NCBI GenBank assembly: GCA_001548435.1
Contig: AP017308.1
Coordinates: forward strand, 62,001-126,000
Origin: Leptolyngbya sp. NIES-3755
GTDB lineage: Bacteria; Cyanobacteriota; Cyanobacteriia; Leptolyngbyales; Leptolyngbyaceae
Reading direction: 5' to 3'
Length of the DNA: 64,000 nucleotides
Shown: piece by piece, positions 8,647-18,399 of the stretch
How positions within the stretch are numbered: position 1 is the stretch's first letter
Layout of the letters: every line of letters starts with the position of its first letter
Program-made: the position numbers and the translations under genes
The notes under the pieces: model-generated
Databases searched by the model: none
What the model saw: the letters and a program-made list of their open reading frames with translations, nothing else
What the model was told of the DNA's origin: nothing

Positions 8647-10029
8647 TCAAGTGCCTTGCAATAAAATGTGAATCGGTAGCCCCAATCCCAATGAATAGCG
8701 CGTTAGCAGAAACAAGCCCAGAACTGTGACAAAGAAGGTTGTACAGTACAAATCCTGCGTTGTACAAGAGAGTTTTTCCTGCTTCAGTCCATAGAGATTC
8801 ACGGAATACAGGGGCAAATCGCTCAAGGCAATGACGACGATCGCGCCCACTTCCCCGAACTGATAAAACGCCAACGGCATTCCAATCCCAATCATTGCGA
8901 ATCGTACAAAATTGCTCTGCGCTGAATACACAGGTTTGCTAATTGCCATCAATGCGGGGCTAGTCGTGTAGAACAACACCGAGAACCAAATTCCAGAACA
9001 GAGAATTGGCATCATCCAAGTTGCATGTTGATACTGATCCCAATGCTTGTTCCTGCCTTGATACAGCAGCATAATCAGCCAGTCGCCACAGGTCGTTAAC
9101 GCTGCCAGTGACACCGCTAAACCTAGTAATAAAAGCCAGCGCTGTTTGACGATTTTTTCGCGTAGATGTAACCGAGGCAAATCTAGCTGCTTAGAAATCG
9201 CTGGATAAATGACTTTACTGCTTAATTCTCGAATCACATCGCGTGGAATACTTGCCAGTGTGTACGCGATCGTATAAACCCCTAATCTCTCAAACGACAA
9301 CAATTTCGCCAAAATAAAGCGATCGGCTTGATCTGCCATAAACATAATTGCCGATGCGACCGCGACCCATTTCCCGAAATTCTGAATCTCTTTGAGGACT
9401 TCTCGATCGAGTCGAAACCGATTCCGATATCGCGAATCGACAAAATGACTTGCCACTAAGTTAATTCCACCACTGACTACATTCCCGATCGCGAGTGACC
9501 AAACCGTAGGACTCCACCAGCACAACAGCACGAAAAACATCAGAGAAGCAGCGGTCACAGCGAGGTCATAAATCATTAATTTACGGACTTCGAGATGGCG
9601 TTCCCAACTCAACAGTGCAGACGAGCTAAAACCATCCAATACGGCTGTAAATCCAACGATCGGTAACAGATAGAGCAATTCTCCTTGAGGATCTTGTCCG
9701 CGATAGAATTGCGCGATCGGATATGCCAGTACGAAACTCAAGATCCAGATTTGAAAGCCGCGAATGACTTTAAGCGACCAAGCTGTATCGAGAAAAACCG
9801 GATCATCCCCGCGTCGATTATTCACCACGCTTTGTGAGATGCCGTAATCCGAGAACAGTTCAATGCCGATCTTGATTGTCATGACAAGCGCCATCAGCCC
9901 GAAGAACTCCGGACGGAGCAAGCGCGTCATGATGAGATTTCCACCGAGTCGGATCAGTTGTCTGCCACCAAACCCTGCGATCGTCCAAAATGCACCTCGG
10001 ATGGCTAACTGTTTGAGCGAATTGGTCAT
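8647..10029 (-). CDS. Wzx-like polysaccharide flippase (PST family)
   Basis: A hydrophobic protein of about 460 residues with around 12-14 predicted membrane helices and the N-terminal GGRQLIRLGGNLIMTRLLRPEFFGLMAL signature of Wzx/PST lipid-linked oligosaccharide flippases. It would move undecaprenyl-linked repeat units across the plasma membrane. The frame is open to 10059, which would overlap the upstream GH9 gene by 26 bases. The ATG at 10029 leaves a 4-base gap and is chosen here. It is co-directional with and immediately downstream of the GH9 gene. Confidence 0.85.
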   Translation of the reverse strand: MTNSLKQLAIRGAFWTIAGFGGRQLIRLGGNLIMTRLLRPEFFGLMALVMTIKIGIELFSDYGISQSVVNNRRGDDPVFLDTAWSLKVIRGFQIWILSFVLAYPIAQFYRGQDPQGELLYLLPIVGFTAVLDGFSSSALLSWERHLEVRKLMIYDLAVTAASLMFFVLLCWWSPTVWSLAIGNVVSGGINLVASHFVDSRYRNRFRLDREVLKEIQNFGKWVAVASAIMFMADQADRFILAKLLSFERLGVYTIAYTLASIPRDVIRELSSKVIYPAISKQLDLPRLHLREKIVKQRWLLLLGLAVSLAALTTCGDWLIMLLYQGRNKHWDQYQHATWMMPILCSGIWFSVLFYTTSPALMAISKPVYSAQSNFVRFAMIGIGMPLAFYQFGEVGAIVVIALSDLPLYSVNLYGLKQEKLSCTTQDLYCTTFFVTVLGLFLLTRYSLGLGLPIHILLQGT

Positions 10030-10033
10030 GAGT

Positions 10034-12412
10034 TTATCGATTTCCGGTTCGCGTTGCATTATGGGCGGCGAGATAGCCCCAGAGATAAGCAGTCGGCGAA
10101 ATCGATTGCATCACGGTGAACTCTGCCGCCATGGGGAAGAGGAAAATATCTAAGTAAGATTCGGTGGCGGGCCACTCGATCGGGGCTGGGAAAATTACAT
10201 CTTTGAACAGATCGATCGTCCAAATATCGCTGTAGAAAGTCGGGTCATAGGGACCATACAGAGTAATGCCGGGTGGAGGGTCAATTCCTTGAACGCGCTG
10301 ATCGAAGACCAACGGATTTTTTGGACTGCGATAGCCGATTCCAGTTGTGTAAGTCATATTATCTGGGTTTGCCCCTAACGCAAACTGTGTCGCTAGGACA
10401 CTCGATCGTAAATATTTGCCGTCTTGGGTCAGATAATGAGCGCGAGTCATCGATAAAGCTCTGGGCGCTCCGAGTCCTGTTCCCCAGCCGATTGGCATGT
10501 AGGGCAAGTCTTTCGACCATTTGAATGCAGTTTGATTTCCGACTGAGACCGCAACATCGGCATCTCGAATCAGAGCCTTTAGAGCATTCTGTTGCACTGT
10601 GGCATCGACTAGATTTTTCGGTAATCTTGCGTAGAGAAACGCGGCATCTCGCTGGTCGTGTTCATCCCAGACAAAGACATCTTTTTGCGGATCTTTGAAA
10701 ACGGTCGTTTTGAGGAAAAGTTGATGCCAGGATGAATCGCCTGTCAGTCGGTACAGTTCCAGGGCTGCCAGGTTTTGACTATCCCGCTCGAATCTGCCTC
10801 CTGGATTTTTAGCGGCTTCTCGTTCTGCATACGCCATCGCCCGTAATGCACTTTCCTGATAGGTTTGGGCAAGTTTGGCATCTCTGGATTTCAACGCATT
10901 GGCGGCTCGTGCGGCGGCTCCTGCGTACATGTAGCTTGACCACCGATCGGGCGCGTAGGCATAAACTCGATAAGATTCTTGCCAGCTTGCTTCACCGAGA
11001 CGCGGATCTCGCTGTGATTGAATTCCGCCTCGAATTCCGCCATCAGCCGTTTGCATTCGACGGAAGAAATCGAGCGTCCAAAGCGCTTCGTTGATCACAT
11101 CCGGCAAGCCATCATTCGATTCGGGCAGATTGAGCGAAACTCGATCGAAATGTCCTGGAAAGAGTTCTGCGAGTTCGAGCAAGTGTCGTGAAACTTCGAC
11201 GTGCTGAATTCGCCGGTCCCAATCTCCCGCATCGAAGTAGCCTCCCCAAGCATTCGGAACTACGCGAGTGGTTTCGGATTCAGACAGTTTTTTGACAAAT
11301 TCGGCTGATCCAATGCCTTGATCGACGCTGGAAATCGGAGCAGTCGATTCGTAAACGACAGTGCCATCGTCTGGGTGAAAGGGGCGCGGTCTCGTCCATT
11401 TCGTATACGGTTCTTTCAGAGCGATACCGCTGCGTTGATGGTACAGTCCACGGGCTGAGGTGTAGAAGGCATTATTCCAAACGGTGGGGCTGATTTCAAA
11501 CGAGAAGGAACAGCCGATCGCATCGATACAAACTCGATATTTCCCAGGAGTTTGGACACGGGTGAAATCCATCCAGTACACGTTGGTGTGGGAATAATTT
11601 CGATTGCGTAAATCTTCGTTTTCTTGACTGGTGCGGGAGAGTTGAGTTTTCCCAGTAAAGACTTTTCGGTTGGTTTTCTCATCAATCACTGAAAATCCAA
11701 GCCCTGCACCGTATTCCAATCGTCCACCGTTGCCCATCCAGGTTGAAAGAAACGCCACTTTTGCTGGATCTTGAGGGGCAAAACCGATATGAGAAACGTG
11801 AATCGCTTCGGTACGACTTACATTCGGTTCGTATTTGAAACTCAGAGGCGCAACTTTGCTATCCGGGAAATTAATTTCATACGTCTTTCCAGGCTTGAGC
11901 GGACTGGGAAGCTTGAGATACATCGTGTGCATCATTGGAAATTCAAACTTCCATTGTCCAACCCGCGCCATATCAGTCGGTTTCGATTTGCGGTGAACCG
12001 TTGTCGGATTGAGCCTGGATGAATAGGTCGAGTCTTCGGATGAAGTAATGCGATAGCTCGTCACCCGATCTGCCCACTGTGGATCGAACGGAGACGCGAC
12101 AAATTGATCAAATGGATAGAAAACATTGCGCTGTTTGCCGACCAGAGAACCGATCGCTTTTCCGTTCCGAATCACCCAATCTTCCTCGAACGGGCGAGGT
12201 TGCTCGATCTTGTCGCCTGCTTGTGGTTTGTACGGAGTTTGCTTTGCGTGAATAATTTCGCCCGTATTAATCTGGACTGCCAAGACATCGGGTTTCACTA
12301 GGTAAGCCTGGTTCACCTTGATTTGAGGTGTATTTCCCGCATCGACTTGAGAGACATTACAGCCTGAAAGAAACAGTCCAAGACCGACCGGGAAGAGAGA
12401 TTGCAGCCGCAT
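10034..12412 (-). CDS. GH9-family glycoside hydrolase, predicted lipoprotein
   Basis: A 792-residue protein with a lipoprotein signal peptide (LFLSGC, lipidated Cys18), so it is probably anchored in the cell envelope. Residues about 200-310 form a cellulase-type N-terminal Ig-like domain (HVSHIGFAPQDPAKVAFL). Residues about 310-785 form the GH9 (alpha/alpha)6 barrel, with the catalytic aspartate motif GYFDAGDWD (Asp394, Asp397) and a probable acid Glu751 in PATESYLD. The usual histidine after GYRSPKNP (normally NPHHR) is replaced by NPLVFDQ, so substrate specificity may differ from classical endoglucanases. It lies in an operon with the flippase, which suggests trimming of an exported glucan during synthesis. 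Confidence 0.85.
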   Translation of the reverse strand: MRLQSLFPVGLGLFLSGCNVSQVDAGNTPQIKVNQAYLVKPDVLAVQINTGEIIHAKQTPYKPQAGDKIEQPRPFEEDWVIRNGKAIGSLVGKQRNVFYPFDQFVASPFDPQWADRVTSYRITSSEDSTYSSRLNPTTVHRKSKPTDMARVGQWKFEFPMMHTMYLKLPSPLKPGKTYEINFPDSKVAPLSFKYEPNVSRTEAIHVSHIGFAPQDPAKVAFLSTWMGNGGRLEYGAGLGFSVIDEKTNRKVFTGKTQLSRTSQENEDLRNRNYSHTNVYWMDFTRVQTPGKYRVCIDAIGCSFSFEISPTVWNNAFYTSARGLYHQRSGIALKEPYTKWTRPRPFHPDDGTVVYESTAPISSVDQGIGSAEFVKKLSESETTRVVPNAWGGYFDAGDWDRRIQHVEVSRHLLELAELFPGHFDRVSLNLPESNDGLPDVINEALWTLDFFRRMQTADGGIRGGIQSQRDPRLGEASWQESYRVYAYAPDRWSSYMYAGAAARAANALKSRDAKLAQTYQESALRAMAYAEREAAKNPGGRFERDSQNLAALELYRLTGDSSWHQLFLKTTVFKDPQKDVFVWDEHDQRDAAFLYARLPKNLVDATVQQNALKALIRDADVAVSVGNQTAFKWSKDLPYMPIGWGTGLGAPRALSMTRAHYLTQDGKYLRSSVLATQFALGANPDNMTYTTGIGYRSPKNPLVFDQRVQGIDPPPGITLYGPYDPTFYSDIWTIDLFKDVIFPAPIEWPATESYLDIFLFPMAAEFTVMQSISPTAYLWGYLAAHNATRTGNR

Positions 12413-12842
12413 CGCGTCACGTTTCCGTAGAATTTCCTACCCCATTCTGCATGGAAGCGGGTCGCTTGTCCGTAAGTTCATGGAATTCTTGCGGAATTCG
12501 ATCGAGTATTTAAAGAAACGATTTCCTCACACACAAACTCAGGAACTTTCGCTAGAGAGATCGCTCGGATGCCTCAGTCTTTGAAGCGATCGTTAATTTT
12601 TCTTTTTAGGTGAACTGTTCTTTTTCGGTTGCAAAGCCGTACTATCACGGATAAGCGCCACAGGATGATTAAATCCGAATCGTCGGAAAATTCAAATAAC
12701 TCGCATTTCCATGTGGGTTTGATAAAAAGTGTTCTGAAACGCTTTACCAATCCTCGATCGTCTTCTTCAGTAGTAATCGTGAGATCATACTGACGCGAAG
12801 GTTTCTGGGTCGTCATTTTTAGAGCAGGGGTTATCTCAACGC
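12413..12842. other. Divergent intergenic region between GH9 and glycosyltransferase genes
   Basis: A spacer of 430 bases. It contains several short dyads such as GAATTC-N4-GAATTC near 12483-12499 and a weak minus-strand ORF listed separately. No RNA gene or clear terminator is visible. The promoters of both divergent genes should lie here. Confidence 0.35.
12574..12816 (-). CDS. Possible small hypothetical protein
   Basis: An 80-codon frame starting MTTQKPSRQYDLTITTEEDD, with a charged and then hydrophobic C-terminal half rich in arginine and lysine. It sits in the otherwise empty GH9/glycosyltransferase spacer, divergent from the latter. I do not recognise a family and see no ribosome-binding site. 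It could be spurious. Confidence 0.2.
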   Translation of the reverse strand: MTTQKPSRQYDLTITTEEDDRGLVKRFRTLFIKPTWKCELFEFSDDSDLIILWRLSVIVRLCNRKRTVHLKRKINDRFKD

Positions 12843-14126
12843 ATGGATACCAGTTTGTTTCTTGTCGTGCCTGTTCCATTCCGGATTGTGAATGGACAGT
12901 ATGGATGCGATTATCAAGCCTGTGATGGGTTAGTTCGCTGGCTCGAACATTTCGATCGCATTGTGCTGGCAGCTTCAGTTCTCCCAGAAAACGAGCCACA
13001 TGAATTCTCAAAGCTGGAAACCTGGAAGTCGATCGAGGAATTACCCTGTGCCGATCGCATCGAAATCGTTCCCCTACCGTATGCGTTCAAACCGCTGAGC
13101 TATTTACGCCACTATCAAAGCGTTCGTCAGGTTTTGCGTCAAAAAATTCAGGACTGTGAATATCTCTGTCTGATGCCTTGTGTATGGATCGGGGACGGGG
13201 CGGGAGTTGCTTGTTCAGAAGCGATTCAGTTAAACCGCTCTTATGCCATTCGCGCCGATCGCGTCGAACATGAAGTGATTCGGAAGTTGCTGAAAGAAGA
13301 TAAATCGCTCAAGCTGAAAACGCGAATCAAAGACACGATCACGGTTCCGCTGATCGAACGCTACATCATGAATTTCATGCGACAAGCGGATCTCGGACTG
13401 TTCCAAGGACAAGATTGTTATAACGCTTATGCGCCAGCGAGTCGAAATCCCCGTTTAATCTATTACGTTCACTCTCAGAAATCCGATCAAATCAGTGCAG
13501 AACGGTTGGCAGCAAAGCTCGATCGGATTCAACAAGGCGAACCGCTGAGAATTTGCTACACCGGACGAGCAACCGAAATGAAGGGCGCGATCGATTGGAT
13601 TGAAGTGATTCACCAACTGCATCAACGCGGGGTCAAGTTCAAAGCCACTTGGATCGGGGACGGCAATCTTTTAGATGAAATGAAGCAGTTAGCCACAGCG
13701 CTTGGAGTTGCTGATTTTATTAGCTTCACCGGATTTGTCAGCGATCACACCACCACGCTCGATTTAATGCAGCAGCAAGATCTCTTCATGTTCTGCCACA
13801 AAACTCCAGAATCCGCGAGATGTTTGATTGAATCTTTGGTTTCTGGATTGCCGCTCGTGGGTTATGAAAGTTCATATCCGCGTGGATTGGTGGCACAGCA
13901 GGGAGGCGGCGTGTTTGTATCCTTGGATGATAAAACAGCATTGGCAGAGCAAATTGTCGCACTCGATCGCGATCGCGCTAAACTCTCTGAACTGGTGCGA
14001 CAAGCAGCCCAAACGGGACGCAGCTTTGACGAAGAAACGGTCTTTCAACACCTGAGCGATTTGATTAAGCAGCATGTGATTCCGAAATCTGGTCAAATGC
14101 AACCTGCGATCGCGGCAGTCAGTTAG
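12843..14126 (+). CDS. GT4-family glycosyltransferase
   Basis: A 427-residue GT-B glycosyltransferase. The C-terminal domain (about residues 230-400) has ICYTGRATEMKGAIDWIEV, the ATWIGDG strand and a degenerate donor motif around ESARCLIESLVSGLPLVGYE in place of a clean E-x7-E. The N-terminal half is divergent. The donor sugar is unknown. It belongs by position to the polysaccharide cluster with the flippase and GH9 protein. The pterin dehydratase gene follows after 17 bases. Confidence 0.82.
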   Translation: MDTSLFLVVPVPFRIVNGQYGCDYQACDGLVRWLEHFDRIVLAASVLPENEPHEFSKLETWKSIEELPCADRIEIVPLPYAFKPLSYLRHYQSVRQVLRQKIQDCEYLCLMPCVWIGDGAGVACSEAIQLNRSYAIRADRVEHEVIRKLLKEDKSLKLKTRIKDTITVPLIERYIMNFMRQADLGLFQGQDCYNAYAPASRNPRLIYYVHSQKSDQISAERLAAKLDRIQQGEPLRICYTGRATEMKGAIDWIEVIHQLHQRGVKFKATWIGDGNLLDEMKQLATALGVADFISFTGFVSDHTTTLDLMQQQDLFMFCHKTPESARCLIESLVSGLPLVGYESSYPRGLVAQQGGGVFVSLDDKTALAEQIVALDRDRAKLSELVRQAAQTGRSFDEETVFQHLSDLIKQHVIPKSGQMQPAIAAVS

Positions 14127-14143
14127 AAAACTGAGGTGTAATC

Positions 14144-14431
14144 ATGTCTCCACTTTCCTTTCAAGAACTCGAATCTGAACTCAAACAGCTAAACGGATGG
14201 ACGATCGAGAATGGCAAACTGCATCGTGCGTATCAATTTCCTTCGTTTGTCGAAGCGTTTGGATTTATGTCAAGTTTGGCACTCGTTTCTGAAGCATTGG
14301 GACATCACCCGGAATGGTTCAATGTATACAATCGCGTCACGATCGACTTAACCACGCATGATGCCGGGGGGATTACCTCAAAAGACATAGAGTGGGCGCG
14401 GAAGGCAAACCAATTAGAACAATTTCCGTAA
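14144..14431 (+). CDS. Pterin-4a-carbinolamine dehydratase
   Basis: A 95-residue PCD/DCoH protein. The signature GHHPEWFNVYNRVTIDLTTHD (residues 52-72) followed by GGIT..D carries the active-site histidines. The reaction is dehydration of 4a-hydroxytetrahydropterin. No aromatic amino acid hydroxylase gene is present in the window, so the physiological partner is unclear; related cyanobacterial proteins are often assigned pterin-recycling or carboxysome-related roles. It has a GAGGTG ribosome site and may be read through from the upstream glycosyltransferase. Confidence 0.92.
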   Translation: MSPLSFQELESELKQLNGWTIENGKLHRAYQFPSFVEAFGFMSSLALVSEALGHHPEWFNVYNRVTIDLTTHDAGGITSKDIEWARKANQLEQFP

Positions 14432-14475
14432 AATCATCCAGATTTCCTACGCATCTCCGGAAGAACGAAACAATC

Positions 14476-14497
14476 GTGCGTAAAACGTTTGTGCGTA
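14476..14497. repeat. Direct repeat GTGCGTA upstream of the RodZ-like gene
   Basis: Two exact copies of GTGCGTA (14476-14482 and 14491-14497) lie 15 bases apart in the 134-base leader of the gene starting at 14566. They could be half-sites for a regulator; the sequence alone does not identify one. Confidence 0.3.
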
Positions 14498-14565
14498 CCT
14501 TTGAAAACATGGCTCGAACTTTTTACGGAGTCGATCGCAATTTTTGATTTTGGCGAGGACTGGAA

Positions 14566-15375
14566 ATGTTAGCGCAAGACTCGATGATGGTCAGTGTGAC
14601 TGGAGCAGGTGAAGAATCTTCTGAAGGATTCCGCGCCTTGCTCTCTCAACTCGAAGCAGAACTGTATCGCAGTGAAGTGTTTCGACGTGCTCTAGACAGC
14701 TTAGAAGACGGTGTTTCTGAAGGCACGTCTGCACAGTTCTGCCTCAAAGCCGTGGGGCGAGAAGCGATTCGATTGGCACTGCGGGAAATGATGCCCCAAC
14801 CTGCACCCGAACCGAAACCTGCTGAACCTGTTCGTCCGAAGAAGCCGCTATCTGAAACGCAGCAACGTCGCCAAGAATGTTTAGCGAAATTGGGCGCACA
14901 GATTCGGGCGGCGCGACACGCTCGATCGATGTCGATCGCAGAATTACACAGCAAGACGCTCGTTCCGGTTCATCAACTGCAAGCGATCGAGGCGGGTCAC
15001 GGAGCGCACTTGCCAGAAGATGTGTATTTGCGAGGATTCATTCAGCGGATTGCAAAGGTATTGAATCTCGATAGTGTTCAACTATTAGATTTATTGCCGA
15101 CCTTTGATCCGGTGAAAGCAGTGTTACCGACTTGGTATCATCCGCGTAAAAGCTCGATCGGACTCGGCGGAATGGATTTGAAGCCTGTGCATTTGTATTT
15201 GGGATATGCAGCAGTGTTGAGTGGTGGATTGATTTGGTTAGCTCAGCATCAAGCGGCTTCAACTTCATCGAGTGAATTGAATGCGCCACAAGTTGCACCT
15301 GCCGCTAAATCGGAAGTTCAACCGACTGCAAAAATGAGTGCAGGAATGCAGGTTGCCGCACCGGAAAGATTGTAG
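14566..15375 (+). CDS. RodZ-like HTH membrane protein
   Basis: A 269-residue protein. After a Pro-rich linker (about residues 83-100), residues about 105-165 form a Cro/HTH_25-type helix-turn-helix (LGAQIRAARHARSMSIAELH followed by IEAGHGAHLPEDVYLRGFIQ), as in RodZ. A single membrane segment follows at about 213-230, then a short Ala/Pro-rich tail. In RodZ this arrangement links MreB filaments to the membrane. The long N-terminal region before the HTH is unlike E. coli RodZ, so the gene is called RodZ-like only. GAGGA upstream of the ATG supports the start. Confidence 0.72.
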   Translation: MLAQDSMMVSVTGAGEESSEGFRALLSQLEAELYRSEVFRRALDSLEDGVSEGTSAQFCLKAVGREAIRLALREMMPQPAPEPKPAEPVRPKKPLSETQQRRQECLAKLGAQIRAARHARSMSIAELHSKTLVPVHQLQAIEAGHGAHLPEDVYLRGFIQRIAKVLNLDSVQLLDLLPTFDPVKAVLPTWYHPRKSSIGLGGMDLKPVHLYLGYAAVLSGGLIWLAQHQAASTSSSELNAPQVAPAAKSEVQPTAKMSAGMQVAAPERL

Positions 15376-15397
15376 AAATTGTCCCTTTCAAGCGATG

Positions 15398-15428
15398 TAG
15401 GGCAGGCGAGATGTCTGCTCTATTTTTT
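15398..15428 (+). terminator. Rho-independent terminator of RodZ-like gene
   Basis: TAGGGCAG (15398-15405) pairs with CTGCTCTA (15415-15422), with one G-T pair. Six T residues follow at 15423-15428. It lies 23 bases after the stop codon and before the convergent UPF0182 gene. Confidence 0.85.
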
Positions 15429-15462
15429 CAAATTCAGAATTGAACCAGCCTAGAGAGTTGCT

Positions 15463-18345
15463 TTACTGAGTTCCGGTAGACGGCTCAACGGGACGAATAA
15501 TCGCAGGGGCAGGAGTCACATCAGGACGAAAGATAGCTCGAAGCGATTCTTCCAAGGTGGGAGTCATGACAATGCGATTTTCGTAAGCAACGACGACACG
15601 AACGAGAGTCGGTAAGCTATTTTGCTCTGCTTCAAGATAGATCGGTTCGACATAGAGCAGCGATTGTTCGATCGGGACAACTAAGAGATTGCCTTGAATC
15701 GCTCTTGAACCTTGACGATTCCACAGTGAGATTTGTTGTGAAATCACTGGATCTTGATTGATGCGAGCTTCGATCTGTTCGGGTCCGTAGACTAATCGTT
15801 CTTTCGGGAAAGTATAGAGTAACAATCGACCATAGTTCTCCCCATCCGATCGAGCCGCTAACCAGGCAATTAAATTCGTTCTCGCTTGTGGCGTGTAAGG
15901 TAATAAGAGAATAAATTCTTCAAATGGAACAGCGGGCAAGCTCGTGATCAGATAGTAAGGTTCGACTAAGCGCGATTCATTTCCGTAGACTTCGCTGGCA
16001 ATTTTCCATTGGTCTTCGCGATTGTAGAACACTTGTGGATCGGTCATGTGATAAGTCATGAGTCGATCGGATTGAACTTTGAAAAAATCAACCGGATAGC
16101 GAATATGTTGCCGTAAAGTTTCGGGCATTGCACTCAAGGGTTTGAACAACGTTGGAAAGATTTTTGTCCAAGTCTTGATGATCGGATCATTGGGATTAGC
16201 AACATAGAAATTCACTGAGCCATTGTAGGCATCGATCACGACTTTGACGGAATTGCGAATGTAGTTAATTCGCTCTTGAGTTGGCTCGGAATAAGGATAT
16301 CGATCGCTCGTTGCATAAGCATCCACAATCCAGAAAAGATTGTTCGGATTTTCAACGTTCGGAGTTGCATCAGCCGCCACGAGATAGGGATTGCTATCGT
16401 ATTTGAGGAAAGGCGCGATCGCTCGAATGCGCTGATTGATATTACGGCGATAGAGAACTTTCGTTTCGGGCAAAAATTCTCGTGTGACCAGCAATCGCCA
16501 ATCTTTGAGATACATCGAAAACAAGGCTCGTCGCCACCAAGACCCAATCCCAATTCCGCCCTGTCCGTCGTAGCTGTTGTAGACATTATCGCTGCCGCTT
16601 GGAAAATCTAATTCTTGCTGGCGCGTTCCGGTCATCACATGCGTATCGGTGATTTCGCCATAGTAAATTCGAGGTCGCCCGATCGGGATACTATTGCGAA
16701 TGGCTTCGCTTGATGTCACTAATGCGCCACCGTTTGTATCGCCAATGTCTTTGACAAAATATTCTGGAAGTCCGCCTGCTCCAACCGTGTTGACGGGACT
16801 GAGCGTGAACCCATAACCGTGAGTGTAAACTAAATGGCGATTGATCCAGGTTTGAGCTTGTTCTGGAATCGCAGTGGTATCGAGTTCTCTCGCTGCAATT
16901 AGAACTTGGCGGCGTTCAGTTGCGGTTGGGACAGTCGGTTTTGGATTGTTCGGGGCACTCGGTCTTTGTGGTTCAGCTTCGGTTTGCAAGGTGTATCGAT
17001 CGAGATCTGCATCTGGAAATCGATAGTACAGTCGGATCTGTTGTAGTTGGCGATTTGTATCGAGCAGAGGGCGCTGATCCCAAAGTCGAATGTTCCGAAT
17101 CGTTAGCTGATTTGCTGCGATGTCTGCTTCTCTGAGTTGTCCCTGTGGATTGAAGGTTTGAGCCTCGATCGTATCCAGTTCAAAGGCTTGTCGAGTGAGT
17201 GCGATCGCTCTTTCAATGTAAGGTTGTTCTCGAACTAACTCATTCGGCTGAACGATCAGATATTGCACGATTTCAGGCACAACAAGACTGAGGAGTGCAA
17301 CACAGCTATAGATAATTAATCCGACACCGACCCAGCGACGACGTTTGGATTTCGGTCGCCAAAAGATCCAACGCCACAAGAGATAAAGCGCGATCGCAAA
17401 AGCTGTAATTCCTAATGCAATATAGGCAGGTAATTGAACATGAACATCAGTGTAGCCTGCACCATAAGTCACACCCCGTGGAGAATACAGCAATTCATAG
17501 CGACTCAGCCGATAGCTAAAGGCAAACGCAAACATGAACAAGCTACCCACTCCGAAGAGATGTCGCTGTTGTTCTGATGAAAATCCTGGAAAACGTCCTT
17601 CACTCAGACTTTTGTTTGCGAGAAGATAGCTTAGAGTAACGGAAATTAAGCCATATAAGGACAATGCAACCAGCCACAACGAGAGTAATTCTGCAACAGG
17701 AAGCGTAAAGATATAAAAGCTAATGTCTCGATCGAACAATGGTTCTGTTGCATTAAACGCAGTCGGATTTAGATATTGCAGCACTGCGATCCAACGCTGT
17801 GAAAGGAGAAATCCTAAGATAATACTGAGAAGAACTGCGATCGCGCTCAAACAGAATTGCGGGTAAATCAAAATTGCGACAGTAACTACGATCGCGCTTC
17901 CACCGTACCAAAGTGTTGTACTAAGCTGCTGTCCGATTTGCCAAATTGCACTGAGATTGAACAATGAAACGGTTGTCGCAAGCTCACTCTGCCAATACTG
18001 CCAAGCGAGTTGACCGTAGTGAACTAGCATAAATCCGAGCAAAGCACTTAAGGTTACTGCGATCGGGAGCAAGCTTCTGAGTCTGAGAGAAAAGATAGTA
18101 TCCGGTGCTTCAGTGTCGTCTTTTAGCTGTTCAACGGTTCTGAGATTGAGCAGAAAATACGCGATCGTGATTCCGGTGACAATCAGCCATAACAATCCTT
18201 GGGTTGCAGTTCTTAGCAGGAAAACAGGCAGATATCCGACTTCTTGGAACCAGAGAATTTCTGCACCGAAATGGGCGAGGAGGTTCAGTAAAATCCATCC
18301 ACCCAGAGCGATTGTTAAAACCTTTAATCCAGCAGTTTGAGACAC
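15463..18345 (-). CDS. UPF0182 family large membrane protein
   Basis: A 960-residue protein of the UPF0182 family. The N-terminal 350 residues hold about seven membrane segments, and the rest is a large soluble domain, probably outside the membrane, with the conserved [25 protein letters not shown] stretch (in part) and [14 protein letters not shown]. The family is common in cyanobacteria and actinobacteria; its function is unknown. The length is normal. The DUF721 gene begins about 55 bases upstream on the same strand. Confidence 0.92.
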   Translation of the reverse strand: MSQTAGLKVLTIALGGWILLNLLAHFGAEILWFQEVGYLPVFLLRTATQGLLWLIVTGITIAYFLLNLRTVEQLKDDTEAPDTIFSLRLRSLLPIAVTLSALLGFMLVHYGQLAWQYWQSELATTVSLFNLSAIWQIGQQLSTTLWYGGSAIVVTVAILIYPQFCLSAIAVLLSIILGFLLSQRWIAVLQYLNPTAFNATEPLFDRDISFYIFTLPVAELLSLWLVALSLYGLISVTLSYLLANKSLSEGRFPGFSSEQQRHLFGVGSLFMFAFAFSYRLSRYELLYSPRGVTYGAGYTDVHVQLPAYIALGITAFAIALYLLWRWIFWRPKSKRRRWVGVGLIIYSCVALLSLVVPEIVQYLIVQPNELVREQPYIERAIALTRQAFELDTIEAQTFNPQGQLREADIAANQLTIRNIRLWDQRPLLDTNRQLQQIRLYYRFPDADLDRYTLQTEAEPQRPSAPNNPKPTVPTATERRQVLIAARELDTTAIPEQAQTWINRHLVYTHGYGFTLSPVNTVGAGGLPEYFVKDIGDTNGGALVTSSEAIRNSIPIGRPRIYYGEITDTHVMTGTRQQELDFPSGSDNVYNSYDGQGGIGIGSWWRRALFSMYLKDWRLLVTREFLPETKVLYRRNINQRIRAIAPFLKYDSNPYLVAADATPNVENPNNLFWIVDAYATSDRYPYSEPTQERINYIRNSVKVVIDAYNGSVNFYVANPNDPIIKTWTKIFPTLFKPLSAMPETLRQHIRYPVDFFKVQSDRLMTYHMTDPQVFYNREDQWKIASEVYGNESRLVEPYYLITSLPAVPFEEFILLLPYTPQARTNLIAWLAARSDGENYGRLLLYTFPKERLVYGPEQIEARINQDPVISQQISLWNRQGSRAIQGNLLVVPIEQSLLYVEPIYLEAEQNSLPTLVRVVVAYENRIVMTPTLEESLRAIFRPDVTPAPAIIRPVEPSTGTQ

Positions 18346-18399
18346 AGTTTTTCAGCCCGGAACACTTGGCTGTTAGTGTATCGCGATTCTCACGGTCTA

